Positions 20,535 through 31,719 of a DNA stretch of 64,000 nt are shown in pieces. The stretch is taken from NCBI RefSeq assembly GCF_051020955.1, contig NC_135014.1, forward strand, positions 2,736,501 to 2,800,500, in the 5' to 3' direction. The notes beneath the pieces are model-generated. The model had not been told where the DNA came from, searched no databases, and was given only the letters and a program-made list of their open reading frames with translations. Positions within the stretch are counted from its first letter, which is position 1, and each line of letters begins with the position of its first letter. The DNA comes from Megalopta genalis (taxonomy: Eukaryota; Arthropoda; Insecta; Hymenoptera; Halictidae). A program made the translations under genes and the position numbers.

Positions 20535-20995
20535 GAGGAAAAGAGAGAGAGCGAGCGAGAGAGAGCATGCGAGAGAGAGCGAGCGAGAGAGAGAGCGAGC
20601 AAGAGAGAGAGCGAGAGAGAGAGCGAGAGAGAGTATGCTAGGGAGAGGGAGAGCGAGGGAGTGAGAGCGAGCGAGAGAGAGAGCGAGCGAGAGAGAGCGA
20701 GGGAGAGAGAGAGAGCGCGAGCGAGAGAGAGTGAGGGAGAGAGAGCGAGCAACAGAGAGAGTGAGCGAGAGAGAGAGCGAGAGAGAGTATGCTAGGGAGA
20801 GGGAGAGCGAGGGAGTGAGAGCGAGCAACAGAGAGAGCGAGCGAGAGAGAGTGAGGGAGAGAGAGCGAGCAACAGAGAGAGCGAGCGAGGGAGAGTGAGG
20901 GAGAGAGAGCGATCGAGAGAGAGAGAGAGAAAGAAAGAAGTGGATCGAGAGAGAGAGCGATCGAGGGAGAGAGAGAGAGAAGTGGATCGATCGCG
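20535..20995 (+). repeat. GA-rich tract with higher-order units
   Basis: GAGAGAGCGAGCGAGAGA-type sequence. A longer segment, GAGTATGCTAGGGAGAGGGA followed by GAGCGAGGGAGTGAGAGCGA, occurs at about 20630 and again at about 20786, a spacing of about 156 bp. Leu/Ser-rich minus frames are artefacts. Confidence 0.9.
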
Positions 20996-22159
20996 AGCGC
21001 GAAACGCGTTCTTTCCCTGATATCGTCGCAGCCGGACTGCGTGTCGCAATTACGGCGACAAAAGGAACGAGTGCACGGATTCAATTGCGAAAAAGAGGGG
21101 TCCCGGCGGCGGGAGGGCCGCGGGGGAAGGCGGGCAGGAAACTGATACGGGCCCCGGGGCTTCGTAATTACGTTTCTTGCGGGAGAGCACGCATAATTGT
21201 AGCCCATGCTCTTGCGAGATCCTTCGAGATATTGTTCTATATCGGCGCGCAGTGGGATGACTATATCGGATATTGGTCGTTAGGATGAAATATCAACATT
21301 CTAATTTGACAAATCTTTTGTTCCGTCGCGAAAGCGTTGGCGTTTCAAGATCATGCGCAACAGTATCTTTATCCACTTTGTATGAGCAATTAATTTCGGA
21401 TGTGCAATAATGAATTTGAAGGAATAATGTTCGGTCGCTTTCTATTATAAAATCATGTGTAAATATATAAATAATATTAATGCATATATTATGAGGGGAA
21501 AAAGTATATTGTATGCCACGTGGAAAAATAGTTTCGTGAATGAGGAACTGAATAAAATGCAGTGAAAATTTATGGCATATCAATAATTCGAACGAATTTG
21601 TGAAATTGTGATAGTGAAATTGTCAAAAATGAGTCGTATACAATCTGTTATTAATTACATAAATTAGTACAGCAACCTTTTCGAAACTATTCTCTATGAA
21701 CAATTTGTAAAATACGATTAATATGAAGAACCACTTCTTATTATTTAACGCTAGAACTACCAAACTAGTGAAAATAGCTGGTTTCTAATCTGTTTTTCTT
21801 TTATAATCACCGATACTGGAAAATTGTTTATGTCATAAATTTATAGGCTCCGATAAAAAAGTGATTATATTATATATATATAATATAATAATTAAAATAA
21901 TTATTAAATAAAATAATTATTAAAATAAAATAATATTATATGTAAAACATAGTATTTTTTTAATTCTATTATCACGCCAACAAATTGCAATTTTTGAGAA
22001 TAATTTCCTAACCATTGTGTAATAAATTGATCCCTCTAAAATCCCCCCCCCCCTCCCCCCAAAAAGGTGTTTATCGATTGGCCCATTTATAGAAAAAGTT
22101 ATTCCGCTTTGAAAGATGCGCGAATACTATTTTTACTATTACTTTTTTACTACAAATCG
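20996..22159. other. Unique sequence with a poly-C run
   Basis: CpG-rich to about 21280, AT-rich after. A C11-T-C6 run lies at 22043-22060, and TATATATATAATATAATAATT near 21870-21960. No gene recognised. Confidence 0.45.
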
Positions 22160-22350
22160 CCAATTTACCTTCAGCTCGCAATCAAAAATGGACAATTTGG
22201 GAAGGGAAGATACGATTATTCGAGCCTCGCAGCTCGCCTTTACAGTTCTCGATTGTCAACAAATTATAAAAAAAAAGGTACAAATATCTCCTTTTCCCAA
22301 ATTGTGCACTTTTGTCCACAAACTGAAGGAAAATTAGCGAGAATTTACTG
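22160..22350. mobile_element. Family B MITE, copy B5 (variant ends)
   Basis: The core with GGACAATTTGGGAAGGGAAG and ATTATTCGAGCCTCGCAGCT is typical. The ends differ: ACCTTCAGCTCGCAAT at the left and CTGAAGGAAAATTAGCGAGA at the right, ending TTTACTG. B6 shares this variant terminal form. Confidence 0.75.
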
Positions 22351-23625
22351 CATTCGCCAACGTCGAGCATTTCATCGTTTTTCTACATTCCCAGTGCGGC
22401 CGCGTCGCATCCGCCGCGGTAATTTATTCCTCCTTAACAATTAATAGTTTTTATCGCGCGATTAACCCGGCCGACCGAGTGGCCACTCGGGGCCCCTTGG
22501 GTCCCGAGCATCGAAAGGAACTCACAGGTACATAAAATCTATTCGATTCTACCGCGTATCCACGACGGAATTTATCGCCGCCGCAGCTAGATCGTTTCTG
22601 TTTCGAAATTCTTCGGAGGCGGGCCCCGTTCCGCCGCCGTCGCCGCGCCGCGCCGTCCCGCCGGGCCGGTGTGAAACCGATTGGAGGGCCCCCTCGGTGG
22701 CCTTGAGATCGTTAACGACCGCTTTCGGCAACCGGTCGACCGCCCGCGTTCGACTGACCTTAAGGGGTTACGCCGCGGCGAGCCCGAAATATAAGCCAAC
22801 TTCGAGCATTTTTTTCTCGTGGACCGGCCGACGCTGCTCGATAAACGTTCCCGCGTTTTGAAAGAGCGGACTTTCGACGATATATCGTGATTTTTTTCAT
22901 TCGACTCCGACGATTCGTTAAGAAACTGTGACCGATCCACCGGAGGTCCTCCCAAAAACGGAAACATGATACCGGATTTCGTGCTGGTCGATCTTGCGAA
23001 TTATTTTCTCGGGAAATTTAAGAAATTGTTGCAGCAATGTTTATTGCGTTCGAAAGAGCGCTCCTCGGAGAGCATCCCGGGATTTTTTTTATTTAGGGAA
23101 GCTCATCCGCTGCGACATTATGGCGCGGTAGAACTTCGATTGTTCGAACTCAATATCGATGGTTGAGCTCTTTTTATTTATATTCGATGAATTATTAATA
23201 ATATTACCTTGCGAAATAGTAACGCTTTATAAACATTACTTTGTAAAATAATATCACTTTATAAATATTCCTTTATCAAAATTGTTATATTTGTGGCGAA
23301 TGTTGCAACGGAACTCGTTGAAAGTCGGAATAAATTTCTGATTGTTACGACGATAATATCTTTACAATGCAATAATAACGATATTACGTTATAACAATAA
23401 AACATTGTATCGACATACAATTTAATACATTTAACGTACATTTAAACTACATTTAATGTGTAGATAATATATGAATTATACTCGTAGTCGACGTTGTTAA
23501 CGTACAAACGAACGACGAACGAGTTACAACAAATGAATTGGCGCAAAATTTAACGTAAATGATACACGCGAGACGCGTTGCATAAATACATCGTATTAAA
23601 CACCACGATACGAACGTATCGTTGC
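22351..23625. other. Unique sequence, CpG-rich then AT-rich
   Basis: CpG-rich from about 22390 to 22970, AT-rich from 23170. Frames on both strands lack recognisable domains. Confidence 0.4.
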
Positions 23626-23842
23626 GATCTGATCGAGTCGTGAATCAAAAAACCAATGAGTTCGTACGATTTCTGTAAATCCGTCGTTAAAAGACAGCTC
23701 CAGCCCGACGGTGTAAATTTTCCCGCGGCACGCCGCCGTCCGTTAAACAAACAAATAGAACCCGTTGATCCCGTTCAAAAAGCGATCCCGTTTTATTCCG
23801 GCGATTCGTTTGGCGTCGCGCGGCGAGGACTCTATAAAATAG
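23626..23842 (+). repeat. Family D dispersed repeat, copy 2
   Basis: Same order of shared blocks as 17080-17289, ending GAGGACTCTATAAAATAGG. Small insertions and many single changes separate the two copies, so the split is old. Confidence 0.8.
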
Positions 23843-24524
23843 GTTCTGCTCCGCGGCCGATAAAACAATTCGTGATATTTAGTTCGGCGTGTTGAAACGA
23901 ACGAAAATAAAATCGCCGGGCCCGGCCCGGTCCGAAAGATAATCCTTCTTTATCACCGCGATCGGTGCGGTTCATATATATTTTTTTTTTCCGGAATCGT
24001 GCCGTTGTACTTTTGCGTCGCGTTCCACAAGGATTCCGCGATAAAAAACGTCCCGGCGCGGCGCGCCGCGAGCACCAAAACTGTTCGAAAAATTCCGGTT
24101 ACCGCGCGGGAATCCGGAAACAAAAAGAAACAAAATACAAAGAAGGAAAGAGGAACGAAAAAAGAAACCATCGGAATGACGGATGTTCGATCGTTATTTT
24201 CCTGTTAGAAACGCGAGATAAACGTCTCTCGATTACGGAGTCGTCGTCGTCGTCGTCGTCGTCGTCGCGATCGCCGCGGCACATAAATCTCGCCGTTCCG
24301 GATCGCGCACGTGTTCGAACGCAACGCACGATCCCTCGATTGGCCAATCGGCCGCGTTGTTACTTAACAACGGAAATCGGTCCCGCGCGTCCTTTTTCGC
24401 GGGCCCCGCAAGCAGAAAACGCACCGCTCGAAGCCTGTGGGAACTGCGTGGGCGTGAGAAACCGGCCGCGCTCGATTCGGCAAGCAGTCGCGCGAAACAG
24501 CGAGAGACCCAGTGAGACTAAGTA
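23843..24524. other. CpG-rich unique sequence with (TCG)n
   Basis: A TCG trinucleotide run lies at 24239-24267. Overlapping frames on both strands (23965-24555 plus, 24099-24347 minus) lack recognisable domains. Confidence 0.45.
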
Positions 24525-24980
24525 TGAGAGAGAGAGAGAGAGAGAGGGAGGGTGAGCAAGAGGGGGAGAGAAAGGGGATAAAATAAGAGAGCAAGAAAGA
24601 ACAGAGAGAGAGAGAGAGAGAGAGAAAGAGGGACGGAGAGAAAGAGGGATAAAATGAGAGAGCGAGAGAGCGCACGAGAGAGAGCGAGCAACAGAGAGAG
24701 CGAGTGAGAGAGAGAGCTAGCGAGAGAGAGCGTGTGAGAGAGAACGTACAAGAGAGAGAGAGAGCGAGAGAAAGCACGTGCGAGAGAGAGCGTGCGAGAG
24801 AGAGCGAGCGAGAGAGAGAGCGAGCAACAGAGAGAGCGAGTGAGGGAGAGAGCGAGCAACAGAGAGAGCGATTGAGAGAGAGAGCGATCGAGAGAGAGAG
24901 AACCGGAGAGAGAGAGAGAATCGAACTGGGAGAGAGAGAGAACCGGAAAGAGAGAAAGAGAAAGTGAAGATAGTGAACCG

Positions 24981-25017
<37 letters not shown>

Positions 25018-25280
25018 GAGAAAAGAGTGAAGAGAGACAGAGACAGAGAGAGAAAGAGAAGATAGAGAACCAGAGAGAGAGAGCATGCGAGAGAGAGCGA
25101 GATAGAGCGAGCGAGAAAGAGAGAGAATAGAGAGAGGGTGAGCGAGAGGGGGAGAGAAAGGGGGCAACATAAGAGAGCGAGAGAGATCGGAGAGAGAGAG
25201 AGAAAGAGGTAGAACGAGAGGGGGAGAGAAAGGGGGATAAAATAAGAGAGCGAAAGAGAACAGAGAGAGGGAAAGAGGGA
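24525..25280 (+). repeat. GA-rich tract, ~750 bp
   Basis: Purine-rich GAGAGA with GAGCGAGCAACAGAGAGAGC and GAGAACCGGAGAGAGAGA variants. GAGGGGGAGAGAAAGGGGRT followed by AAAATAAGAGAGC recurs at about 24550, 25150 and 25215. The minus Leu/Ser frame (24364-25302) is an artefact. Confidence 0.9.
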
Positions 25281-27281
25281 AGAACGAATCGCGGCGGAGC
25301 ATAGTCCTCTTACGATTCAGAGGCCGGCGTTTTTAACTTTGTTCGCCGGCAGTTTCCCGGTTTATTCGGTTCCCTTTCCTTTTTACGCGAGATATAGCGC
25401 AAGAAACGACGGGCGAAACGATGATAAAGCACTTAATGTTTCAGCGCGTGGTTTATGAGAGGAAACAATATGCCTCCGGGGATTAATGTATAAAGTAAGA
25501 ATTACGATTGCTATCGCGGCGAAGGAAGGAAAATAAACTGTGATGAGATAATAAATTTCGTTAACTGCGCGAGCGGCGCCGCGACGGCCTGTAGAATCAC
25601 AAGCCCGCGGCTTTCCCGGGAAAATACGCACACGCGTGCCGGAAAAATAGCGGCCGCGAAGAAAAAGGGAGAAAGAAAGGAGTGGGGGGGGGGGGGGGAA
25701 CGGGAGAGACGCGCGGGTGAGAAGCCGCGAAATAAAGCGTGCGCCGTGGGAAATGCTCGAAATTTTAATCTCTGTCGCGTCAAGGGGATTACGGGAATCG
25801 CGTACGTGACGGGAATCGCGGGCCCCCGTGTAAATTCTAGAAAAATAGAGCGGGCAAGAAGCCTCTCCTAGCAGCCGCGGATATTCTACGGATACGCTGT
25901 CTCCCGCAGCCATCGAATATGCATCCGGCGACGCGGCGCGGCGTCTCGCAGTGCTCCGGCGAACCGAAATTATTTTAGCGTTGTTTCGCTGTTTTTAAGA
26001 TCGTTGTATAATAGGTCGTTGAATTCGTCTCGACCCCAACTAAAATATTGTCGAATCAAAGATACGCATTAACGTTTCAAAAATCGGGGCGACCGGGATT
26101 TTCTATGAAAAAACGACTGGTTTCCGCAAGTTTCTGCATTCTAATTTGTAGAAGAGCGAACACTGAACAACTTTTGCTGGAAACATTTTCTTGCCAGATC
26201 ATCGGAAATGTCTGGAAAATCATGCGCTCCGTTTCGGAACCGGAGACCACCGCGGAGATTCGCGACGTTGCGCGAATTCGCCGCGAAAATCCGACTGGAA
26301 ATCGACAAAAAATCACTCCAGATGCTATCGAGGATGTTGCCGGAACTCCGTTGCGAAAATCCGGCGTCGCAGTGCCGCGAAAATTCCGCGAAAAGCTTCC
26401 GTTCCCGGAGGAGAACGCGGTTGCAAGCGTCGACTACGGTCTCGGGAATTTTAGTCGAGAGTCTCTCGCGCCGCGGTGATCGGAACACGAATTCCTTCGT
26501 CCCTGGGACGCGGATTAAATATTTTTCATCAATTAAATTTATGTTGCGACTGTTTAGTCTGCGTATTCGAGGATAGTTCGTCGAGTTTTCCTTTACTCGT
26601 AGTTCGTTAAGAAATTATTTAGAATTTGTAGAACGAATTTATTTCGTCGAGTTTTGCGACGGATGACGAGAATACTGTTTCGAGGGAACAGTGAGTAATT
26701 AGAGGAATATTCGTACAATAAAAGACCTGTTATTTAAGTACATAAATTGCACTTTATCGGACGGAGAATTGCGGAGCCGTGTTTCGCCGCGGCAGGAGAG
26801 CGTAGTCTTCCGGAAGACCGGGAGATTCTTGAAACGAAAAAAAGTGGGAGAGGAGCGAGGAAGTTCGTTCCGGTTGAATAATTCGTTGGCCGTGTTAGCT
26901 CGCGCGAGCGACACTCGTCCGGGCGTAAAATAAACTGAACTGTTTACGAGCGCGGACGAAGACGAACGCTGGGGGCCAGATAACTGAACCGCGGCCGTAT
27001 AAATGTGAAACGCGAGCGCGGCGCCGGGCGAGAGGAAAATCTCCGCGGTTTCCCCCCCCCCCCCTGAAGAAGACCTTAACCCGTCCGTCCGGCGGTGGCA
27101 AGAATGCAGCCGGGGGTAATCAGCGTGGAGAAACCGCGAGGACTGTTTTAACTGTAAAACGCAGGTAACACATCTCTCCTCGGGACGAAAGGCTGCTCGT
27201 TTTCAGCCGGCCAGGGCCGTAGCACGTGCCCTCCGGGGCCCTTAACTTAGTTTCTACTACTCTCATCTGCCTGTCGCTACT
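25281..27281. other. Long unique stretch, no gene recognised
   Basis: About 2 kb of mostly CpG-containing unique DNA. It holds a G15 run (25684-25698) and a C13 run (27052-27064). At 26048-26488 several overlapping frames are open on both strands (longest 143 codons), but the translations have no known domain and the overlap argues for composition, not coding. Confidence 0.45.
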
Positions 27282-27905
27282 TCACTCTCTCTCTCTCTCT
27301 CTCTCGCTTTTCATTCTCTCTCTTTCACTTTTTATTCTCTCTCCTTCTATTTCATTTTTTATTATCTCTCTCTCTCTCTCGCTCTCTTTCTCGCACTCTC
27401 TCTCTCTTTCACTTTTTATTCTCTCTCTCGCTCTCTCTGTTTCTCTCGTTTTTCATTTTCTCTCTCCCTCTCGCTCTCTCACTCTCTCTCTCTCACTTTC
27501 TAACTCTCTCTGTCTCTCTCTCGCTCTCTCTCTCTCGTTTTCTCACTTTTTCTCTCTCGCTTTTCATTCACTCTCTCTCTCTCTCTCTCTCTCTCCTTCT
27601 CTCTCTCTCACTTTTTATTCTCTCTCTCGCTCTCTCTGTTTCTCTCACTTTACATTTTCTCTCTCCCTCTCTCTCTCATTTTTTATTCTCTCTCTCGCTC
27701 TCTCACTCTCTCTCTGTCGCTTTCTCATTCTCTGTCTCTCTCTCGCTCTCTCACTTTCTATTCTCTCTCTCTCGCTCTCTCACTCTCTTTCTCTCTGTCT
27801 CTCTTTCTTACTCTCTATCTTCGCCTCTTCCTCCCCCTTCGTTTCTCCCTATTTTACTCCTCCCCCTCTCTCCGTCTCCCTCCCTCCCTCCCTCTCGCTC
27901 TCGCT
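27282..27905 (+). repeat. CT-rich tract, ~620 bp
   Basis: CTCTCTCTCTCGCTTTTCATTC-type units. Here the pyrimidine strand is the plus strand, unlike most tracts in the window. The segment CACTTTTTATTCTCTCTCTC recurs several times. The 232-codon Leu/Ser plus frame (27226-27924) is an artefact. Confidence 0.9.
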
Positions 27906-28518
27906 TCTCCACTTGTCTCGTTAAAGAACCGGCAATTCCGAAATACTGTAGCCCCGTAAAAGAGGAGCCACTTGTAACTTGATTACAGTTCAGACTGTTG
28001 AATCGAGTCCCGCGCGACGAATAAAACCGGGACGGTTTTGATGGCCGCGTAAAAAGAAACAGGCCGGGAGGGCCAAGAATGAAATGCAAAGGAGGAACGA
28101 CCGGGACGCGGCGGACTTTCCCAACGGCCATTACAAAAATTCACCCTTAATCCCGCCCCACCGAGGAGGGGATCTCCTCTTTCTCGAGATGCCGAGAAAC
28201 TCGGGCTCCAACGGGGAACCACTTTTCCGGCGCGCGAATCGGACCGTGGATCTTCGTGCAAAACGGGCGAGTCGAGTGCGAGTCACGGAACTGCGTTTGT
28301 TGTTCGTGAAGATCAATTTCTTTTACTTCGAAAGATACGCGAGAGAGATTTTATCTTTAGTTGAAATTTTTCCTAGTTCGAAGCAATTATTCTGGTAAAA
28401 ACGTTCTTCGTTCTTCGTTGGTTAAAACGGGAGAGACAACTGACGTCCGTCGATTTGACGCTCGTCTGTTTCCAGATTTGTTAGAATATTATTCGCGGAA
28501 TAATTGAAAAACAATTTA
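27906..28518. other. Unique sequence, no gene recognised
   Basis: GC-moderate DNA with short overlapping frames on both strands, none recognised. Confidence 0.45.
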
Positions 28519-28733
28519 CAGTAAATTGTCGAGAATTTTCCTTCAGCTTGCAAACAAAAATGGATAATTTGGGAGGGAGGAGATACGGTTATTCGAGCCT
28601 TGCGCCTCGTTTTTATAATTGTCGGCAATCGGATATTATAAAAATGAGCCACCAGGCTCGAATAATCGTATCTCTTCTTCGCAAAATGCCCATTTTCGTG
28701 TACAATCCGCGCGTCAATTACGGAGAATTTGCT
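28519..28733. mobile_element. Family B MITE, copy B6
   Basis: Starts CAGTAAATTGTCGAGAATTT, has the variant TTCCTTCAGCTTGCAAAC left arm, a typical core (GGTTATTCGAGCCTTGCGCC, inverse GGCTCGAATAATCGTATCTC) and a standard right end ending GGAGAATTTGCTG. It mixes the variant left end with the common right end. Confidence 0.8.
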
Positions 28734-28776
28734 GTATTTCGGAGCAGAAGTGGTTCGAATTACAATTATTTCGAAT

Positions 28777-29119
28777 TACAGTAAATTCTGCCCGATTCTC
28801 CCACAGCTTGTAAACAGAAATGGATAATTTGTAAAGAGGAGATACGATTATACAGCACTTTTTTTATAGCTACCGATCGTCAACAACTATAAAAACGAGC
28901 TGTATCGTCCGTAGGAAGATACACTAAATTCTGTCTAATTGACGTCAAAAATTGTACAGAAAAATGGAGAATTTTGGAAGAGGAGAGCGGTTGTTTTTAT
29001 AATTGTTGACAATCGGTAACTATAAAAACGAGATGCGAGGCTCGAATAATCGTATCCCTGCTTTGCAAATCGTCCATTTTTTGTTCACAAGCTGAAAGAA
29101 AACTCGGGAGAATTTACTG
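28777..29119. mobile_element. Family B MITE composite, copy B7
   Basis: Starts CAGTAAATTCTGCCCGATTC and ends CTCGGGAGAATTTACTG followed by TA. The middle has a second left end (CTAAATTCTGTCTAATTGAC) at about 28923 and a second core, so two copies are nested or fused as in B4. Confidence 0.75.
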
Positions 29120-29345
29120 TAATTGTGACGTCGTTAACGAATGTTACATACACCTGTAGAGCGAGCTGTCGACGCAGAATCAATGTAAAATCTGGCTCTT
29201 CGTGAAATAAAAAAGAATTAGCAGTGCGGTTCTCCGATTCAAAACATGAACAAGTTGAAAATAATTTTCTCTTTTCAATATGTCTAGTGTTCTAGGTATC
29301 GACAACTATCAAAGGCCACGTTAGAGGCATATGTAATTAAACATA
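29120..29345. other. Short unique spacer
   Basis: AT-rich, no feature recognised. Confidence 0.4.
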
Positions 29346-30060
29346 ATTGTTGATTATAGTATAATATAATATAATATAGTATGATTATAGTATAATATAA
29401 TATAATATAATATGATTGTAGTATATTATAATATAATATAACATAATATGATTGTAGTATATTATAATATAATATAATATGATTGTAGTATAATATAATA
29501 TAATATAATATGATTGTAGTATAATATAATATAATATAGTATGATTATAGTATAATATAATATAATATAGTATGATTATAGTATAATATAATATAATATA
29601 GTATGATTATAGTATAATATAATATAATATAATATGATTGTAGTATATTATAATATAATATAACATAATATGATTGTAGTACATTATAATATAATATAAC
29701 ATAATATGATTGTAGTACATTATAATATAATATAATATAGTATGATTATAGTATAATATAATATAATATAGTATGATTATAGTATAATATAATATAATAT
29801 AGTATGATTATAGTATAATATAATATAATATAATATGATTGTAGTATATTATAATATAATATAACATAATATGATTGTAGTATATTATAATATAATATAA
29901 TATGATTGTAGTATAATATAATATAATATAATATGATTGTAGTATAATATAATATAATATAATATGATTGTAGTATAATATAATATAATATAATATGATT
30001 ATAGTATAATATAACATAATATAATTATATTATATATATTATTAATTATATTATAATATT
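29346..30060 (+). repeat. TATAA higher-order array
   Basis: Units of TATAATATAATATAATAT are separated by regular TGATTATAG or TGATTGTAG interruptions, giving a 30-45 bp higher-order unit. Blocks of several such units are themselves repeated (for example the ATATAACATAATATGATTGT stretches near 29430, 29655, 29695 and 29855). Confidence 0.9.
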
Positions 30061-30445
30061 TTGATTTAGAATGATGAGTTCTACGCGAGGTTGTTAATAT
30101 TTAATTTACGTCTATAGCTTCGTCCGCCGTAAAGGTGGATGCAAATCACGCGAAATAGGAACGTTAGACATCAATTTCAAGGACACAGAAACAATCAGCA
30201 TCGTTCTCCTTCTCCTATTAGATTCAGAACGATGCACTTCTACATATTTTTCAATTCTTCGATCCTTCCTCTGTTCCAAAGCATGTAAAGACTAAACCTG
30301 CCAAGCGTGAACATAAGTGGTATGATTTTCCTCTGCGAAACGACGCGATCGAATTTATTCAGACTTTCTGCGATCTTCGTTAGAAGCTATGCCCGCGCGA
30401 CCAGAGACATTTATTACATTGTTTCCCATAGAAACATCGTTGCAA
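30061..30445. other. Unique sequence
   Basis: No gene recognised. Confidence 0.4.
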
Positions 30446-31213
30446 TTTCAATAACGTTTATTTCGTAGCTGGTGCAGGTCCATTTCTTTTTAGTTATAAA
30501 TAAAAGGGTTGCACTGAATTAATCAGAAATTACGTGATATCTAATTTAAGAAAAAAAAGAAAATGGACTCACTTTCGAAATAAACGGTTATATTGTTGAA
30601 TAAATAAATATGAATTGTTGAATATATAATAATATATAATATATAATTGTTGAATAAAAAATATGAAACGGGTGACTTGACCGGTACTAATTTCAATAAT
30701 TGAGCCGTTTATTTCGAAGCTGATGCAGATTCATTTTTTTCGGTCATAAATATAAAGGTTGCACTAAATTAATCACATGATATCTCATTTTTTAAAAAAA
30801 TTGGATTCACTTTCGTAATAAACGGTCCAATTGTTGAACGAAAAATATAAAACGGGTGATTTGACTGGCACTAATTTCAATAATTGGGCCGTTTATTTCG
30901 AAGCTGATGCAGATCCATTTTTTTCGGTCATAAATATAAAGGTTGCACTAAATTAATCACATGATATCTCATTTTTTAAAAAAATGGACTCACTTTCAAA
31001 TTGAACGATCCAATTGTTGAACGAAAAATATAAAACGGGTGACTTGACCGTCACCAATTTCAATAATTGGGCCGTTCATTTCGAAGCTGGTGCAGGTCCA
31101 TTTCCTTTTAGTCATAAATAAAAAAAGGTTGCACTGAGTTAATCACAAATGACATGATATCTCATTTAAAAAAAAAATGGACTCACTTTCGAAATAAACG
31201 GTCCAATTGACGA
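30446..31213 (+). repeat. Tandem array of ~184 bp units, each with ~28 bp inverted ends (family J)
   Basis: Units start at about 30446, 30692, 30876 and 31060. In each, TTCAATAATTGGGCCGTTTA TTTCGAAG near the start is the inverse of CTTTCGAAATAAACGGTCCA ATTGTTGAA about 145 bp later. Between the inverted ends are GGTTGCACTRAATTAATCAC and CATGATATCTCATTT. A spacer with AAAACGGGTGACTTGACCG joins the units. The first unit has an extra AT-rich insertion at about 30600-30660. Confidence 0.9.
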
Positions 31214-31570
31214 CCGAAAACTACGAAACGAGTCGTATAATAGTCACCGGCATTATCGTCGTTAAATCGTGCCATAAATCCGTAGATCAACCGTACAACA
31301 TTCGCGTAGCAGTCGGACCATGCACAGAGCGTAAAAGAACGGTCCCGAATGACCCGAAAACCGGCGCCGACACGATCCGGGCCCGACACGATCGCCCGAC
31401 GAGGAGAGCAGGGTCGGTCAGGCCCCAGCGAATTCGACGAAACTTTCGGTCGGTTCCCAGGCGCTGTTAGCGCATCCCTTCCCCGGGACTGGTCGCATTT
31501 AAATCGTATCGGTGCGCGTCGTGTATCGTCGCGGAGGAAGCGGCTCCTCGAGCGAGAGGAGAGAGAGAGC

Positions 31571-31607
<37 letters not shown>

Positions 31608-31628
31608 TCAGCTCGACCAATGGCGTAC
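31214..31628 (-). other. Putative intron start with a GA run
   Basis: If the 31629-31719 exon is real, this is the 5' part of its first intron (minus strand, running toward lower coordinates). It contains a (GA)n run at about 31556-31601. No downstream exon was identified within the window to the left. Confidence 0.35.
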
Positions 31629-31719
31629 CTTGTAGCTTCTTCTCGGTCTCCCAGAACTTCTGCAGCTCCGTGAAGTACTTGTCCAGTATGAAGACCTTGG
31701 AGAGGCCGAGGGTGGCCAT
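31629..31719 (-). CDS. Candidate first coding exon of an unidentified host gene
   Basis: An ATG at 31719 in the context CTGAGATGGCC opens 30 codons (residues 1-17 MATLGLSKVFILDKYFT, then ELQKFWETEKKLQ) plus one base, ending at CAAG followed by the donor GTACGC (donor GT at 31627-31628). The peptide has a balanced, amphipathic, non-repetitive composition, unlike every other frame nearby. The frame continues open upstream to about 32037 but has no earlier in-frame ATG. I do not recognise the protein; a helical or coiled N-terminus is likely from the sequence. Later exons would lie at lower coordinates after an intron of unknown length. I saw no acceptor and exon that I could defend. Confidence 0.5.

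Noticed and set aside
24364..25302. 312-codon minus frame, and similar frames at 36787-37572 and 27226-27924
   Set aside because: Low-complexity Leu/Ser peptides from simple repeats.
26048..26488. Overlapping open frames on both strands, up to 143 codons
   Set aside because: No recognisable motif; several phases are open at once, as expected from GC-rich sequence poor in stops.
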